The notes: generated by a model not told the origin, from the letters alone. 25,821 nucleotides of DNA from JAAYJR01 sp964495655 (GCA_964495655.1 CAZBWK010000062.1:1-25821), one strand, 5' to 3'. Shown: positions 15,044 to 24,193, counted from the stretch's first letter. Numbers and translations: made by a program.

Positions 15044-15205
15044 CTAATTATTTAATGCCATTCCCTCAGTGATCGGCAAAGGATATTGACAGAGCCAGAT
15101 AACCATACCTGCCATATATATTGCCACCTGCTTCAGAAGACTGTCTGTGGCCGATTTAATCCCTAAAAACTTCCTTTGCTTTAGGAAATTAAAGTATTCT
15201 TTCAT
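15044..15205 (-). CDS. Possible small antisense ORF (53 aa) between orphan gene and tssN
   Basis: An uninterrupted ATG-to-TAG frame of 53 codons lies in the 212-bp gap, on the strand opposite its neighbours. The product starts MKEYFNFLKQRKFLGIKSAT, is basic at the N-terminus, and contains a hydrophobic stretch (VAIYMAGMVIWLC, about 27-39). The composition looks protein-like, but there is no Shine-Dalgarno sequence or good promoter upstream, and the frame is short enough to arise by chance. It could be a small membrane protein such as an immunity factor, a gene remnant, or noise. Confidence 0.3.
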   Translation of the reverse strand: MKEYFNFLKQRKFLGIKSATDSLLKQVAIYMAGMVIWLCQYPLPITEGMALNN

Positions 15206-15234
15206 ATTTTTATGGTGAATAAAATGTACTGTTT

Positions 15235-16116
15235 ATGAGCGGAACAAGTTTGGCCTTGAAAATAGGCAGCCTGGTGCTGGGATTAGGTACTTTCATGGTA
15301 ATGTTCCAAAAGGTAAAGGGACTTAAAAAATATGGACTGACAAGTCTTTTTTACGTTTTGCTGACATCACTGATCCTGGCCTTATCAACATTCTTCCTTT
15401 TCCTGAAACCTTCAGCAAGTGAGATGACAACTCTCATTTCAGCACAATTAGTGATCATTGCTGCCGGTACCTTACACGTTATAACAGCCGGATATTTACT
15501 ACCATGGTATACCGGACATAAATTCAGCATGCAACTGGTCTTTATTATTTGCATCCTGCTTTTTGGTTATTTTTTCTTCAATCTCTCCTTTACCTTTTTT
15601 GTTGAGCCTGCAGTTGACATGGTATGGTACCTTTCACTGCTCTGGTTTCTGGTTCCCGCTCTATTAAACGAGACTGCCTTAAAACTTCTCAATGTGCCGC
15701 CAAAGGAGTATAAAATGTGGAAATATCCGCTTAATGTGCGTATTGACGATCCTACAGACGAAGAGATGGAGAATCCGGTAGTTATAAGTTTTGTATTTAA
15801 AAAACACACTGAAGCTCCCGGGGCCACAACATTCAGGGCAAAAGCCCCTCTGGCAATGCCCCTGGGCAGGCTCTTCTATTTTTTTATCAATGATTATAAC
15901 AGCCGGCACCCCGAAGGCCCTCTGTCATTTACCGGGTTAAACAATGAACCTGACGAGTGGGTGTTCTTTAAAGTTAAAAGTAAATTATTAAAATTAAAAA
16001 CAGCGCTTGACCCCGACGGATCGATTGCAAAGAATAAGATCAGGGAAAATGATGTGCTGGTTTGTAACAGAGTTATTAGCCACAATAAATTAACAGAACA
16101 TGAAACCGCTGAATAG
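15235..16116 (+). CDS. tssN: T6SS membrane-complex protein TssN
   Basis: This 293-residue inner-membrane protein has five predicted hydrophobic helices (about 5-24, 35-57, 65-90, 98-122 and 128-150) followed by a soluble domain (160-293) that should be cytoplasmic. That layout, and its place directly before a TssO-like coiled-coil protein, match TssN of Bacteroidota T6SS-iii, the component reported to join the membrane complex to the baseplate. The soluble part contains VVISFVFKKHTEAPGATTF, FFINDYNSRHPEGPLSFTG and WVFFKVKSKLLKLKTALDPD. The gene overlaps tssO by 17 bp, indicating coupled translation. Assignment rests on topology and context as well as overall resemblance. Confidence 0.8.
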   Translation: MSGTSLALKIGSLVLGLGTFMVMFQKVKGLKKYGLTSLFYVLLTSLILALSTFFLFLKPSASEMTTLISAQLVIIAAGTLHVITAGYLLPWYTGHKFSMQLVFIICILLFGYFFFNLSFTFFVEPAVDMVWYLSLLWFLVPALLNETALKLLNVPPKEYKMWKYPLNVRIDDPTDEEMENPVVISFVFKKHTEAPGATTFRAKAPLAMPLGRLFYFFINDYNSRHPEGPLSFTGLNNEPDEWVFFKVKSKLLKLKTALDPDGSIAKNKIRENDVLVCNRVISHNKLTEHETAE

Positions 16117-16744
16117 AAAAGAACGAAACAAAGCGCTTCTAAAAGTTACAGGGTTATTCCTGCTTACTTTTATTATTGCAATTATAGTGGGATTTACCAC
16201 TATGAACACAGGCAGGCTTTCTGACAAAAAGTCAAATGCCGAACTGGAAAGATTAAAAACCAACCTGAAATTCCAGGAAGAAATTTTTGCTCCAAATGTA
16301 AATCAGGCCACCGGGTTACTGACAAAATTGCCAAAATATAAAGAAGAAGGTGAAAATAAAGAGGTCTTAAACCAGGATATTGCTGCACTTCTGAGCAGGA
16401 CAAAAAACGAAATAGCCCCGGAGGAGACATGGGAAACAACTATGTATAAAGATGTTATTCAGACTTTATCTAACCTTCAGCTGGCATATAACGATAAGCT
16501 TAACCTGATGGAAGACCTGGGTGATTCTGATCAAATGAGTAAAAAGCTGCAGGAATGCATTAATGAAAAAACTCAACTGCAAAACCAGCTGAATATGCTC
16601 CAGGCAGCCGGAGGCGGGGGTGGCGGTGGCGCAGCTACAGCCCAGCTTGAAAAAGACCTTAAGGATGCACAGCAAAAATTAAGGCAGTGCAATCTTGAAA
16701 ACAGGGCACTTAAACAGGAAATAGAGAAGATCAGAAGCAGATAA
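16100..16744 (+). CDS. tssO: T6SS membrane-complex protein TssO
   Basis: This 214-residue single-pass protein has a basic cytoplasmic N-terminus, one helix at about residues 16-34 (TGLFLLTFIIAIIVGF), and a long periplasmic helical region. Two coiled-coil segments (about 135-168 and 180-214) are separated by seven consecutive Gly residues (171-177). It would belong to the T6SS-iii membrane complex known as TssNQOPR in Bacteroidota. It overlaps tssN and ends 12 bp from the stop of the convergent PKD-protein gene. The family call is based on size, topology, coiled coil and position. Confidence 0.8.
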   Translation: MKPLNRKERNKALLKVTGLFLLTFIIAIIVGFTTMNTGRLSDKKSNAELERLKTNLKFQEEIFAPNVNQATGLLTKLPKYKEEGENKEVLNQDIAALLSRTKNEIAPEETWETTMYKDVIQTLSNLQLAYNDKLNLMEDLGDSDQMSKKLQECINEKTQLQNQLNMLQAAGGGGGGGAATAQLEKDLKDAQQKLRQCNLENRALKQEIEKIRSR

Positions 16745-16756
16745 GACACCTGTCAA

Positions 16757-19651
16757 TCAGTTCAGCTTCCCGAAAGGATCAGTCTTGATAACTATAGCTT
16801 TCTGATCATTCCTGACCCGCTGTTCCCCCGAGATCAAAAAGCCTCCGTCTGTTGTCTGAAGCAGATCATGCACAAACTGGTCACCCGGCAGTGTAATATC
16901 CACATATCTTATCAATACCTCGCCTGTCCTGTCAATCCAGAATAGTGCAATATCATAATCCAGTCCGTTAAACCTGTGGCTGGCTACCAGGTATCCGTCG
17001 GCTGTCCTGATCATTACAGGCCTGTACTTTAGAATATCTTCCTTTTTAATTGAACAGGGCAACATATTTGCACAGTCGGTTGGCCCGCCGTCAGCATTGA
17101 TCAGAATAAAGCTTATCTCAAAAAGATCACTGTTCTCCTCACTCTCTTTAGCCCGCAAAACAGCATACCCGCCCTGGTAGGATTCCTCAATATCGCACCC
17201 TATAACATTTTGTTGGGAACGGATTAAATGCATCTCGCCATGGCCTTTACGGTCAATCTTTCCGAAAAGCATCATTTTGGGTGAATTATCTTTCTCCTGC
17301 CAGTAACCTGTCAGAGCAAATCCTCCATCCATAGTGGGTACAAAATCAGTAGCCAGCTTCGTTCCTACATATTTAAATGTACGGTCTGCCAGAGTAATTA
17401 TTCTTCCCGACTTATCGGCCTTCTGAAACAAAATATCAATCGGATATCTGTCATTCAGTGTGTTGGCAATCACTCCGACCTCATTGGTTTTACTGAAAGC
17501 CAGCTTCGGAAAAGAAGAAACTGCAGAATAATTTTTTTCCAGCTGAAATACAACCATGGCACCGGTTTTCAGGCCTGAATTTATGCTTTGTACCATCAGC
17601 TTCCCTGACTCATCCAACCCCGTCATCATCAAGTCATTTTTACGCTCCAGATTAACTATATTATACACATCGTAATCCAGCTTCTTTTGATCTGCAATCT
17701 TTCCCTTATTATCAACTTTGATTACCGAAGATCCCCGGCTCTTTGACTTCAAAAGTACAATATATTCATTATCAGATACTTGAACTAATGAATTGGCACT
17801 TGTGTAATCTCCTTTAAATTCGTCTGACCTGATGAAAGTAATGAAATTACTTTTCAGGGTAATCTCTTTAGAGACCTTGTGTGTTTTCCCGGTCTTAGTG
17901 TTTGAAGCTTCAAGTGTGATAATATATTTACCCGGGACTGTGTAATTGTGGCTCGGGGAATTATCTGCCGATTCATTTCTGTCAGAATCGAAATCTCCAA
18001 AATTCCACCTGTATGAATCAGCATTTTCTGAAAGGTTTTTAAAATCTGCCTTTGCAGGGACAAGATCACTGTTTAAAACCAGTTCAAATCCTGCAACCGG
18101 TGGTGCAACGACCGGTTCTTTAACAGGAGTTGGTAAGGCCGGCTCTTCAACCGGAGTTTCTGCCTGTTTAACAACAGGTTGTTCAACCGGCTTTTCAGGT
18201 GTTACCTCAGCAGTTTTTTCAACAGGGCTTTCGGAGGTTTTTGATGATCCCAGTATGACAACGACATCTTTAGCAGTACTCTTTACACTGAATCCGGGGG
18301 ATGAAGCAGTAAGTGACACAGTATAGCTGCCCTCCTTCCTGTATGTATGTGTAGGATTTTCCCTGTTGGATCTATTCTCGTTGCCTGACTCCGGATCACC
18401 GAAATCCCACAAATATTCCTTAGCATTAACAGAGTTGTTTTTAAATATAACTGTAACCGGACCCAATACATTATTATTCTGTATACTGAAACCGGCTTGA
18501 GGAGGTTTTGGCAACTCTGCAATTGTAATGGTCTCTGAATACCTGGCTGCTTTTTTATTATTGCCACTCCAGGCAGAAAGCTCAACCTTATAACTTCCCG
18601 GCTTAGAATATACATGAGCCGGGTCTGCATCTTCCGATCTGTTTTTATTCCCGGAGTCAGGGTCTCCAAAATTCCATTCATACCGGTCGGCATTCTCTGA
18701 TGTGTTCTTAAAAACAACTGTCGATGGCGCTGTTTCGACCGACTTAGTGTAGATGAAAGCTGCTTTGGCAGTAGCAACCTGTCCTACCGTAACCTCTTTG
18801 ACAACAGTATCAGACAGTCCGCTGAAACTGTTCCTTACAATTAATTCTACTCTGTATATACCTTCTGATTTATATTTATGAGTTTCGTTTTCTTTGGAAG
18901 ATCTGTTTTTTCTGCCGGATCCCGGATCTCCAAAATTCCAGCTATATGTATCTGCGTTATTCGATCTGTTAATAAAATTAACCTTAGATTTCGGCTTCTG
19001 GTTATTTCCTTCAATAGTGAAATCTGCAGTAACGGGATCGTGTGTCTTTATCTCAATACTTTGATAATAGGTATTTTCCATGTTTATCTGAGTATTCCTT
19101 GCAACCAGGGAAATTGAATAAACACCCCCCCTTTGATATGTATGTTTAGGATCTTTTTCAAAAGAGATATTACCTGCTCCGGAGGAGGGATCACCAAAAT
19201 CCCACCTGTATTCATTTGCGAATGTCGATCTATTCAGAAAAACAACCTCACTGGGGGCATATCCGTTATTGCCTGTTGAGGCTATCTGGAATATAGCCTG
19301 AGGCTCATTTTCTTTATATGCAAAAACATCAATTTTTGCCCTGCCAATATCCCCGTCAAAATCATCTTTAAAATACCAGACTATTGCTTTCTCTTTCCCC
19401 GGACCGACATTAGAGCCTATATCCCCGTATGCGGCAGAGGCCTTTACCTGCTTTCCGTCAGAAGTAACCAGCAGGATAACACTGAATGATTTAGCGCCTG
19501 ATGTTTCATTAATATCATATGTAATTATGAGCTTCTCCCCTTCTGAAACGCTTGTGGAGACATTGACAGCAAAATTTTCCTGAGAACTTGCATAAATCCC
19601 TGTCATTGATAAGAGAAGGCAAATGATAAAATTTTTAACCTGTGTTCTCAT
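16757..19651 (-). CDS. Exported five-PKD, propeller-like T6SS-linked protein
   Basis: This large 964-residue protein begins with a Sec signal peptide (core FIICLLLSMTGIYAS, no lipobox Cys). An N-terminal Ig-like domain (about 28-116) contains GDIGSNVGPGKEKAIVWYF. Four PKD domains follow (about 118-202, 208-289, 297-378, 386-466), each with the signature W-D/N-FGDPxSG and a following HxY. A Pro/Glu/Val-rich linker (467-518) precedes a fifth PKD (519-600), and a propeller-like region runs from about 605 to 964 (TMDGGFALTGYW, TADGYLVASHRF, TTDGGFLISGEQ repeats). It is last in the tssG-tssK-tssE-tssF operon, 48 bp after tssF. A periplasmic or outer-membrane part of the secretion channel, in the role that TssP/TssR play elsewhere, is my inference. 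No TssL/M/J-like gene exists here. A surface adhesin is the alternative. Confidence 0.8.
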   Translation of the reverse strand: MRTQVKNFIICLLLSMTGIYASSQENFAVNVSTSVSEGEKLIITYDINETSGAKSFSVILLVTSDGKQVKASAAYGDIGSNVGPGKEKAIVWYFKDDFDGDIGRAKIDVFAYKENEPQAIFQIASTGNNGYAPSEVVFLNRSTFANEYRWDFGDPSSGAGNISFEKDPKHTYQRGGVYSISLVARNTQINMENTYYQSIEIKTHDPVTADFTIEGNNQKPKSKVNFINRSNNADTYSWNFGDPGSGRKNRSSKENETHKYKSEGIYRVELIVRNSFSGLSDTVVKEVTVGQVATAKAAFIYTKSVETAPSTVVFKNTSENADRYEWNFGDPDSGNKNRSEDADPAHVYSKPGSYKVELSAWSGNNKKAARYSETITIAELPKPPQAGFSIQNNNVLGPVTVIFKNNSVNAKEYLWDFGDPESGNENRSNRENPTHTYRKEGSYTVSLTASSPGFSVKSTAKDVVVILGSSKTSESPVEKTAEVTPEKPVEQPVVKQAETPVEEPALPTPVKEPVVAPPVAGFELVLNSDLVPAKADFKNLSENADSYRWNFGDFDSDRNESADNSPSHNYTVPGKYIITLEASNTKTGKTHKVSKEITLKSNFITFIRSDEFKGDYTSANSLVQVSDNEYIVLLKSKSRGSSVIKVDNKGKIADQKKLDYDVYNIVNLERKNDLMMTGLDESGKLMVQSINSGLKTGAMVVFQLEKNYSAVSSFPKLAFSKTNEVGVIANTLNDRYPIDILFQKADKSGRIITLADRTFKYVGTKLATDFVPTMDGGFALTGYWQEKDNSPKMMLFGKIDRKGHGEMHLIRSQQNVIGCDIEESYQGGYAVLRAKESEENSDLFEISFILINADGGPTDCANMLPCSIKKEDILKYRPVMIRTADGYLVASHRFNGLDYDIALFWIDRTGEVLIRYVDITLPGDQFVHDLLQTTDGGFLISGEQRVRNDQKAIVIKTDPFGKLN

Positions 19652-19699
19652 TTAATAATAATTTTAAAGTTGCTAATCATTTCCGGTAATCTATAAATA

Positions 19700-21556
19700 C
19701 TATGAGATCATAATTCTGTATGGCAACAAATTGACTGATTCTCTTTTTAACCTAAGCTTTAATATTTCAGTCTTTTGATATACTTCGTCAGATGTCAATT
19801 CATTTTTGTCTTTAATATAAATGTAAATATCAATCGTGCGAACCATCCCTTTGCCTGACTGATGGCTTATATCAACACCTTTTTTGACTTCAACTCTTGA
19901 AATGTTGTTGCCAAACAGCTCAAAACATAATGCTTTTATGTCTTCTGCCGTAACTACCCTGCCTTTTGAAAGCAAAGACCTTCGCAAAGAATTCAGTTTA
20001 TCTTCGCCGGAAAGTTTTTGTCTCCCGCCGGTTGTTTGCGTCATTAACATAACAGATCTGTCCAGCACATCAACACCTCTGTATACCGACAATGCTGATC
20101 CCGGCCTGATATTATTGGCCAGTTCGCCCGAAACAGTCCAGTACTGAACATTGATCTTATCGTATTCATTGCCCGATTCAAGTATAAGATATGAGTTAAG
20201 GTCATGCTCTGCACCTGAAGTTTCAATTCTTTGCTGTAAACGGGCAATGATCTGATCAAGTTGCTTTAATTCGTATGATATCAGATCAGTACCCTTCATT
20301 GCAAATGCAGCAGCCTCATCTCTTACAAGTCCCATGAGATTTTTAATAGATTCTCTGGCATCCCGCGAATCAAACCTGGCAATCCCGCCCTGTTTCACCA
20401 AATAAGAATTCTCATTCTCGCTTTCCCTGCCGGCCGAAATACGCGGTTTGTATAATCTTTCACTACTGTCTGACACCCTTCTGATATCAAAAAAAAGATC
20501 GTCTGTATAGAGTGGAATTACATTAGCTCCCTTAACCACTGAGTGTGTATATTCGTTTAACTCCCTGTTAATAACAGGAAAACAATTAAGGGTGACAATT
20601 AGTTCATTCATATCAGAAAATGAGAATGGCCGGCCGAGATCGACTTCAAGCCATAAAATATCTTTATTAAATATTTCAGGTTTCTTTTCATGAAAATATT
20701 GTTGCAACGGACCTGTTACTTTAAAGTCATTAACAAAATCCTTAAGCTGGTAATCTCCTTCAGACAGGGTCATAAACCTCTTCCTGTAGATGTCATTAAT
20801 GAAAAGTGATGACCTGTATGATATATCACTCTCCTTTTTCAACAGGTCATCAAGCGAATTAACGGTTCCGTTTATATCGGTTCCTGTTCTGTTATCAAAC
20901 TTTACAGGTTTCCCATTGATCGTAAACTTCGCATTATTAAGAGCATGATAAAAACGATCCTCTGCCTGGGTATTCCGAAAAGAAAAAAACAGGGAAAGGC
21001 CGTCAAGCAAGTCTGTAAGCGGATTAAGCAAGATACCGATATTAAGCACAGAATTACTGCGGGGAACATTTGCCGGGACTTCAGCAATTGCTTCTCTTAA
21101 CCTCCCGTTTATTTCAAAAAGATGTTTCCCTGTCAAAAGGTACTTGATTTCACCGTTTAAAAGCACATTCTTTGAGACAGGGGTGAAATATATATTTTTC
21201 TTATCAGGCATTCCTTCTCCCCTCTTATCGCCATCAATCTCCTTGCTGAAATAAAACTGATAAAGTTCATTAATTTCTGCACGGGGCTGGACAGGGACGG
21301 CAGTACATACAGCATGAGCAGGAAAATGTGTAAAAACATTCTGTGAAAAAAGCAATTCAAGTAATTTTTCAACGACCCTGGAATCTGCTTTACCTATTGC
21401 TTCTGAAATATTTTGCAACTCCTCAGCCAGCGCCCCGATTATCAATCCAAGAACAGGATCGAATGAATTAATATCCTGAACATCACGATAACCCCACAAC
21501 CTTGATGCATTGCGGATCATTCTCCCCTTTATCGACTCAACTGATTCTATTGGCAT
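19700..21556 (-). CDS. tssF: T6SS baseplate subunit TssF
   Basis: This 618-residue protein is the TssF wedge subunit. The N-terminus has the helical region KGRMIRNASRLWGYRDVQDI, then DPVLGLIIGALAEELQNISE and VVEKLLELLFSQNVFTHFPA, which parallel the start of TssF/ImpG proteins. The middle includes DILWLEVDLGRPFSFSDMNE and INRELNEYTHSVVKGANVIP. The C-terminal third has the region SKGRVVTAEDIKALCFELFG and ends with a ferredoxin-like strand pattern (RTIDIYIYIKDKNEL) shared with phage gp6-like wedges. TssF pairs with TssG in the T6SS baseplate. It lies 41 bp after tssE and 48 bp before the PKD-protein gene, in the same operon. Confidence 0.88.
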   Translation of the reverse strand: MPIESVESIKGRMIRNASRLWGYRDVQDINSFDPVLGLIIGALAEELQNISEAIGKADSRVVEKLLELLFSQNVFTHFPAHAVCTAVPVQPRAEINELYQFYFSKEIDGDKRGEGMPDKKNIYFTPVSKNVLLNGEIKYLLTGKHLFEINGRLREAIAEVPANVPRSNSVLNIGILLNPLTDLLDGLSLFFSFRNTQAEDRFYHALNNAKFTINGKPVKFDNRTGTDINGTVNSLDDLLKKESDISYRSSLFINDIYRKRFMTLSEGDYQLKDFVNDFKVTGPLQQYFHEKKPEIFNKDILWLEVDLGRPFSFSDMNELIVTLNCFPVINRELNEYTHSVVKGANVIPLYTDDLFFDIRRVSDSSERLYKPRISAGRESENENSYLVKQGGIARFDSRDARESIKNLMGLVRDEAAAFAMKGTDLISYELKQLDQIIARLQQRIETSGAEHDLNSYLILESGNEYDKINVQYWTVSGELANNIRPGSALSVYRGVDVLDRSVMLMTQTTGGRQKLSGEDKLNSLRRSLLSKGRVVTAEDIKALCFELFGNNISRVEVKKGVDISHQSGKGMVRTIDIYIYIKDKNELTSDEVYQKTEILKLRLKRESVNLLPYRIMIS

Positions 21557-21597
21557 AATAACAATTTTCTAATAACATCTAAATTCATCAGACAGAC

Positions 21598-22026
21598 TTA
21601 ATATGAAAGAGGCCCTATAAAAAAAGTCTCAGTATGCCTGAACGGTTCATTAGTCTTATCTATAACTCCTTCAATGACCATTTTTATCTGTGTTTTTACC
21701 CTCCTGTATCTTATCTTGCTTGTAAATTCCACCTGATCGATCTGCAGGGTTATATTGACATTAACAAGCCTCTTCTCATTATTTCGAAGAGAATTAAGAA
21801 TAGATTTTTCCAATTCATCTTTTAAATAATGGGTGTTATAAATATTCTCAAAATCGTAATTTGATAATTCAGTGCCGAAAGAGGGATCATGTTTAACCTC
21901 GTTATATGAGGTCATGGTTATTAAATGGATCATATTATGAACTGATCTCATTAAATCAACCCTGGGCAGATCTTTTTGATTTATGATCTCTTTCATTGAT
22001 ACAGGAATATCCAAATAATCAGGCAT
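21598..22026 (-). CDS. tssE: T6SS baseplate subunit TssE (gp25-like)
   Basis: This 142-residue protein resembles the gp25/GPW lysozyme-like wedge family. Features are the helix MRSVHNMIHLITMTSYNEVK, the signature DPSFGTELSNYDFENI (equivalent of the FGxxL...dFE segment of gp25 proteins), KDELEKSILNSLRNNEKRL, and the closing strand pair. TssE starts sheath polymerisation at the baseplate. It is 17 bp downstream of tssK. Confidence 0.88.
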   Translation of the reverse strand: MPDYLDIPVSMKEIINQKDLPRVDLMRSVHNMIHLITMTSYNEVKHDPSFGTELSNYDFENIYNTHYLKDELEKSILNSLRNNEKRLVNVNITLQIDQVEFTSKIRYRRVKTQIKMVIEGVIDKTNEPFRHTETFFIGPLSY

Positions 22027-22043
22027 AGTAATTTTTTTATTTT

Positions 22044-23180
22044 TTAATCAGCCAGAAAGCTCCTTTTTGTAGTCTGCTCCTTAACAAAAATATTTGTATC
22101 CTTCTTCTTACCTATATATGCAAGCGATTCAAGCTTATCGAACAGGAGTGCAATTATCTGAATAAAACCCGTGAACTGCTCTATACTGAAAAGAATATCA
22201 TAATGTTTATATTTAAAACTTATGCAATAAACAAGAAGTTTCTCAAAGTCACCCTGTTTAAGCTCCGACCAGTTTGTGAAATAGTTCAGCATTTCCTCTT
22301 TATCTGCAGCGGTATTGGAATCAATTGCATTACGAATAACTCTTGCTGCATTTGCAATATAGGTGAACAGGCAGACAGGCTCACGCCAGGGCATCTCCCA
22401 ACGTAACCTGAGATGATTAGCCGAGATATAATCCAAAAGGCTTTCAGAAAGAGCAAAAACTGAATTTGCCAGGCTTGTATCCTGATTTTTTTCTTTTATC
22501 TTTCTTATTATGCTCAGCAGATCGATCTCCAGCTGACTAAAAAACTTATCAACAAGATCATTGAAATTAACGAGGCCTGCATGACTGCTGACAGTCATGC
22601 AGGGCGGCATATAATCATCGCAAACAGACAGGCTTCCCTGCTCTGTTTTCAGCTTACCGATAAACAATGAATCGGGATGACCGGTATCTTCTGTTATGCC
22701 TTTTGCGGGGATCACTGTAACTTTGTATAATGGAACGGCATATGGGTACCTTGGCGGATCTTCATCTGTGTTAAGCTCTCCATAAACCTGTCTTTCAAAA
22801 GGGTCAACCGTAAGAAGCACAAAATGCTCACCACCATTTCCGTTCTCAGCCTGCTTCAATACCCCTGTCAGGTCAACACTGAACTCCGGCATCTGATACT
22901 CTTCCCGGATCTCTATCCTGATCCCCCCCTCTGTTACAGCGCTGCAGTCCAAAATCTTAAGCCTTAAAAAGTTCTGATTGTCAATTTTTAGAATGGCCCT
23001 GAATGAACTTTCTGACTGCCTGTCAACAGGAAGCAACCCATAATTTGTCGGATTCAAAAAAACTGCTCTGGCATCTTTTATACTCTCAATAAACACATTC
23101 TCCTGCTGGATAAAATGCTCTTTATTGATATTCATTCCGTTTTCCCAGTTAACATTGAAGTATTTTAATTTTACCGGCAT
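22044..23180 (-). CDS. tssK: T6SS baseplate subunit TssK
   Basis: TssK is the baseplate trimer that joins wedges to the membrane complex. The 378-residue protein opens VNWENGMNINKEHFIQQENV, the counterpart of the W-x-x-GM...HF motif at the start of TssK. This is followed by a beta-rich shoulder (DCSAVTEGGIRIEIREEYQM, HFVLLTVDPFERQVYGEL), a helical bundle (about 200-300), and a C-terminal domain (SFKYKHYDILFSIEQFTGFI) that would face the membrane complex. It is somewhat shorter than typical proteobacterial TssK (about 440), as in other Bacteroidota copies. It sits between tssG (36 bp) and tssE. Confidence 0.9.
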   Translation of the reverse strand: MPVKLKYFNVNWENGMNINKEHFIQQENVFIESIKDARAVFLNPTNYGLLPVDRQSESSFRAILKIDNQNFLRLKILDCSAVTEGGIRIEIREEYQMPEFSVDLTGVLKQAENGNGGEHFVLLTVDPFERQVYGELNTDEDPPRYPYAVPLYKVTVIPAKGITEDTGHPDSLFIGKLKTEQGSLSVCDDYMPPCMTVSSHAGLVNFNDLVDKFFSQLEIDLLSIIRKIKEKNQDTSLANSVFALSESLLDYISANHLRLRWEMPWREPVCLFTYIANAARVIRNAIDSNTAADKEEMLNYFTNWSELKQGDFEKLLVYCISFKYKHYDILFSIEQFTGFIQIIALLFDKLESLAYIGKKKDTNIFVKEQTTKRSFLAD

Positions 23181-23216
23181 AATTAAGATATTGATTTTAA
23201 ATTATATACACAACTA

Positions 23217-24164
23217 TTAAATGACAGTATTATATCCGAGATATGAATTTTCATACTCTTTACCCACACCAAGAATAAAATTTCTTTTGCTCTCTTCCGG
23301 TAATATTTTTGTTTCCACATCAAGCTCTACCGGAATAAAATAACTGTAAAAACTTTTTAAGAGCAATCCCGCTCTTCCTTTATCAAAAAAATCAGCTATG
23401 TTAGTGTTCATGACAGGGCCGATAGTTACAATCAATTTACCAATAAAACCTGTTACCTTCCTTCCCGGTATCATGTCATAACCCAATCTGACATTGCCAA
23501 GTTTCATAGTTGCTGAATTGAGGTCAATATCGTCACTATTTGTTATATCTTCATCGTGCGACAAGCTGATCGTAACCTTTTCATCCAATATACTTTCAAG
23601 ACACTGAGCTGTCATTTCATAGTCACCTGCTATCTTATTAGTTAACGGCAAATATTTACACAATGTTACGGAATATCCGGAAGGAATATTATCTGTTTGC
23701 CAAAAATCAGATATCAATCCGTTCAGCAAACCTGAATACAAACTCTTAAATTCCTGACTCTCTTTAAGTGCGACAAAAACACTGTGTAAAAATATCTCAT
23801 TTTCGAAGGGCCTGAAAAACAGTCTTGCATCCTTCTCCACTGCTTTTAATTTCATTGATTCCTTTGCCATATCCTCCCCGGTGGCATTTCGATTATCAAT
23901 AAATTCATGAAACAGCGCTTCCGGCAATGCATCATATATACCCGACCTGTTCAGGTGAATATTAATTGTTTCTTCTCCGTTTTCATATTTTTCAACCTCG
24001 GCATAACTTATGTCAGAAGACCACTTACGCTTTAAATTTCCATCGAAAGAAACCATAATGTCCCTGACAGGAATGCCGCCGGCAAGCATACCTGCAATTA
24101 AATACTCTGCTCTCAGATCGTAGAGCAGTGCATTTATCATTTCCGATTTTTCATATAAGTTCAC
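23217..24164 (-). CDS. tssG: T6SS baseplate subunit TssG
   Basis: This 315-residue protein is assigned as TssG. The N-terminal segment NALLYDLRAEYLIAGMLAGG, the mid-region FFRPFENEIFLHSVFVALKE, the beta-rich part KLGNVRLGYDMIPGRKVTGF, a GKLIVTIGP strand, and the final SYLGYNTVI (equivalent of the LGxxT motif at the TssG C-terminus) agree with Bacteroidota TssG. It is the first gene of the minus-strand T6SS operon and has a near-consensus promoter within the 66-bp gap separating it from the BtuG-like gene. TssF is its usual partner and is encoded three genes downstream. TssG sequences are weakly conserved, so context helps this call. Confidence 0.82.
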   Translation of the reverse strand: MNLYEKSEMINALLYDLRAEYLIAGMLAGGIPVRDIMVSFDGNLKRKWSSDISYAEVEKYENGEETINIHLNRSGIYDALPEALFHEFIDNRNATGEDMAKESMKLKAVEKDARLFFRPFENEIFLHSVFVALKESQEFKSLYSGLLNGLISDFWQTDNIPSGYSVTLCKYLPLTNKIAGDYEMTAQCLESILDEKVTISLSHDEDITNSDDIDLNSATMKLGNVRLGYDMIPGRKVTGFIGKLIVTIGPVMNTNIADFFDKGRAGLLLKSFYSYFIPVELDVETKILPEESKRNFILGVGKEYENSYLGYNTVI

Positions 24165-24193
24165 ACCAACAATTTATGAAAAAATCGTGTAAC

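Noticed and set aside
17946..18326. Plus-strand Ser/Thr/Gly-rich frame across the Pro/Glu linker of the PKD protein
   Set aside because: It is the antisense of a low-complexity repeat; the minus-strand frame is continuous with clear PKD domains on both sides.
6479..24164. Extracellular contractile injection system or prophage tail instead of T6SS
   Set aside because: ClpV-type TssH, TssK, TssN and TssO, which tie the machine to the membrane and recycle the sheath, are present, and no tape-measure, capsid or lysis genes are seen.
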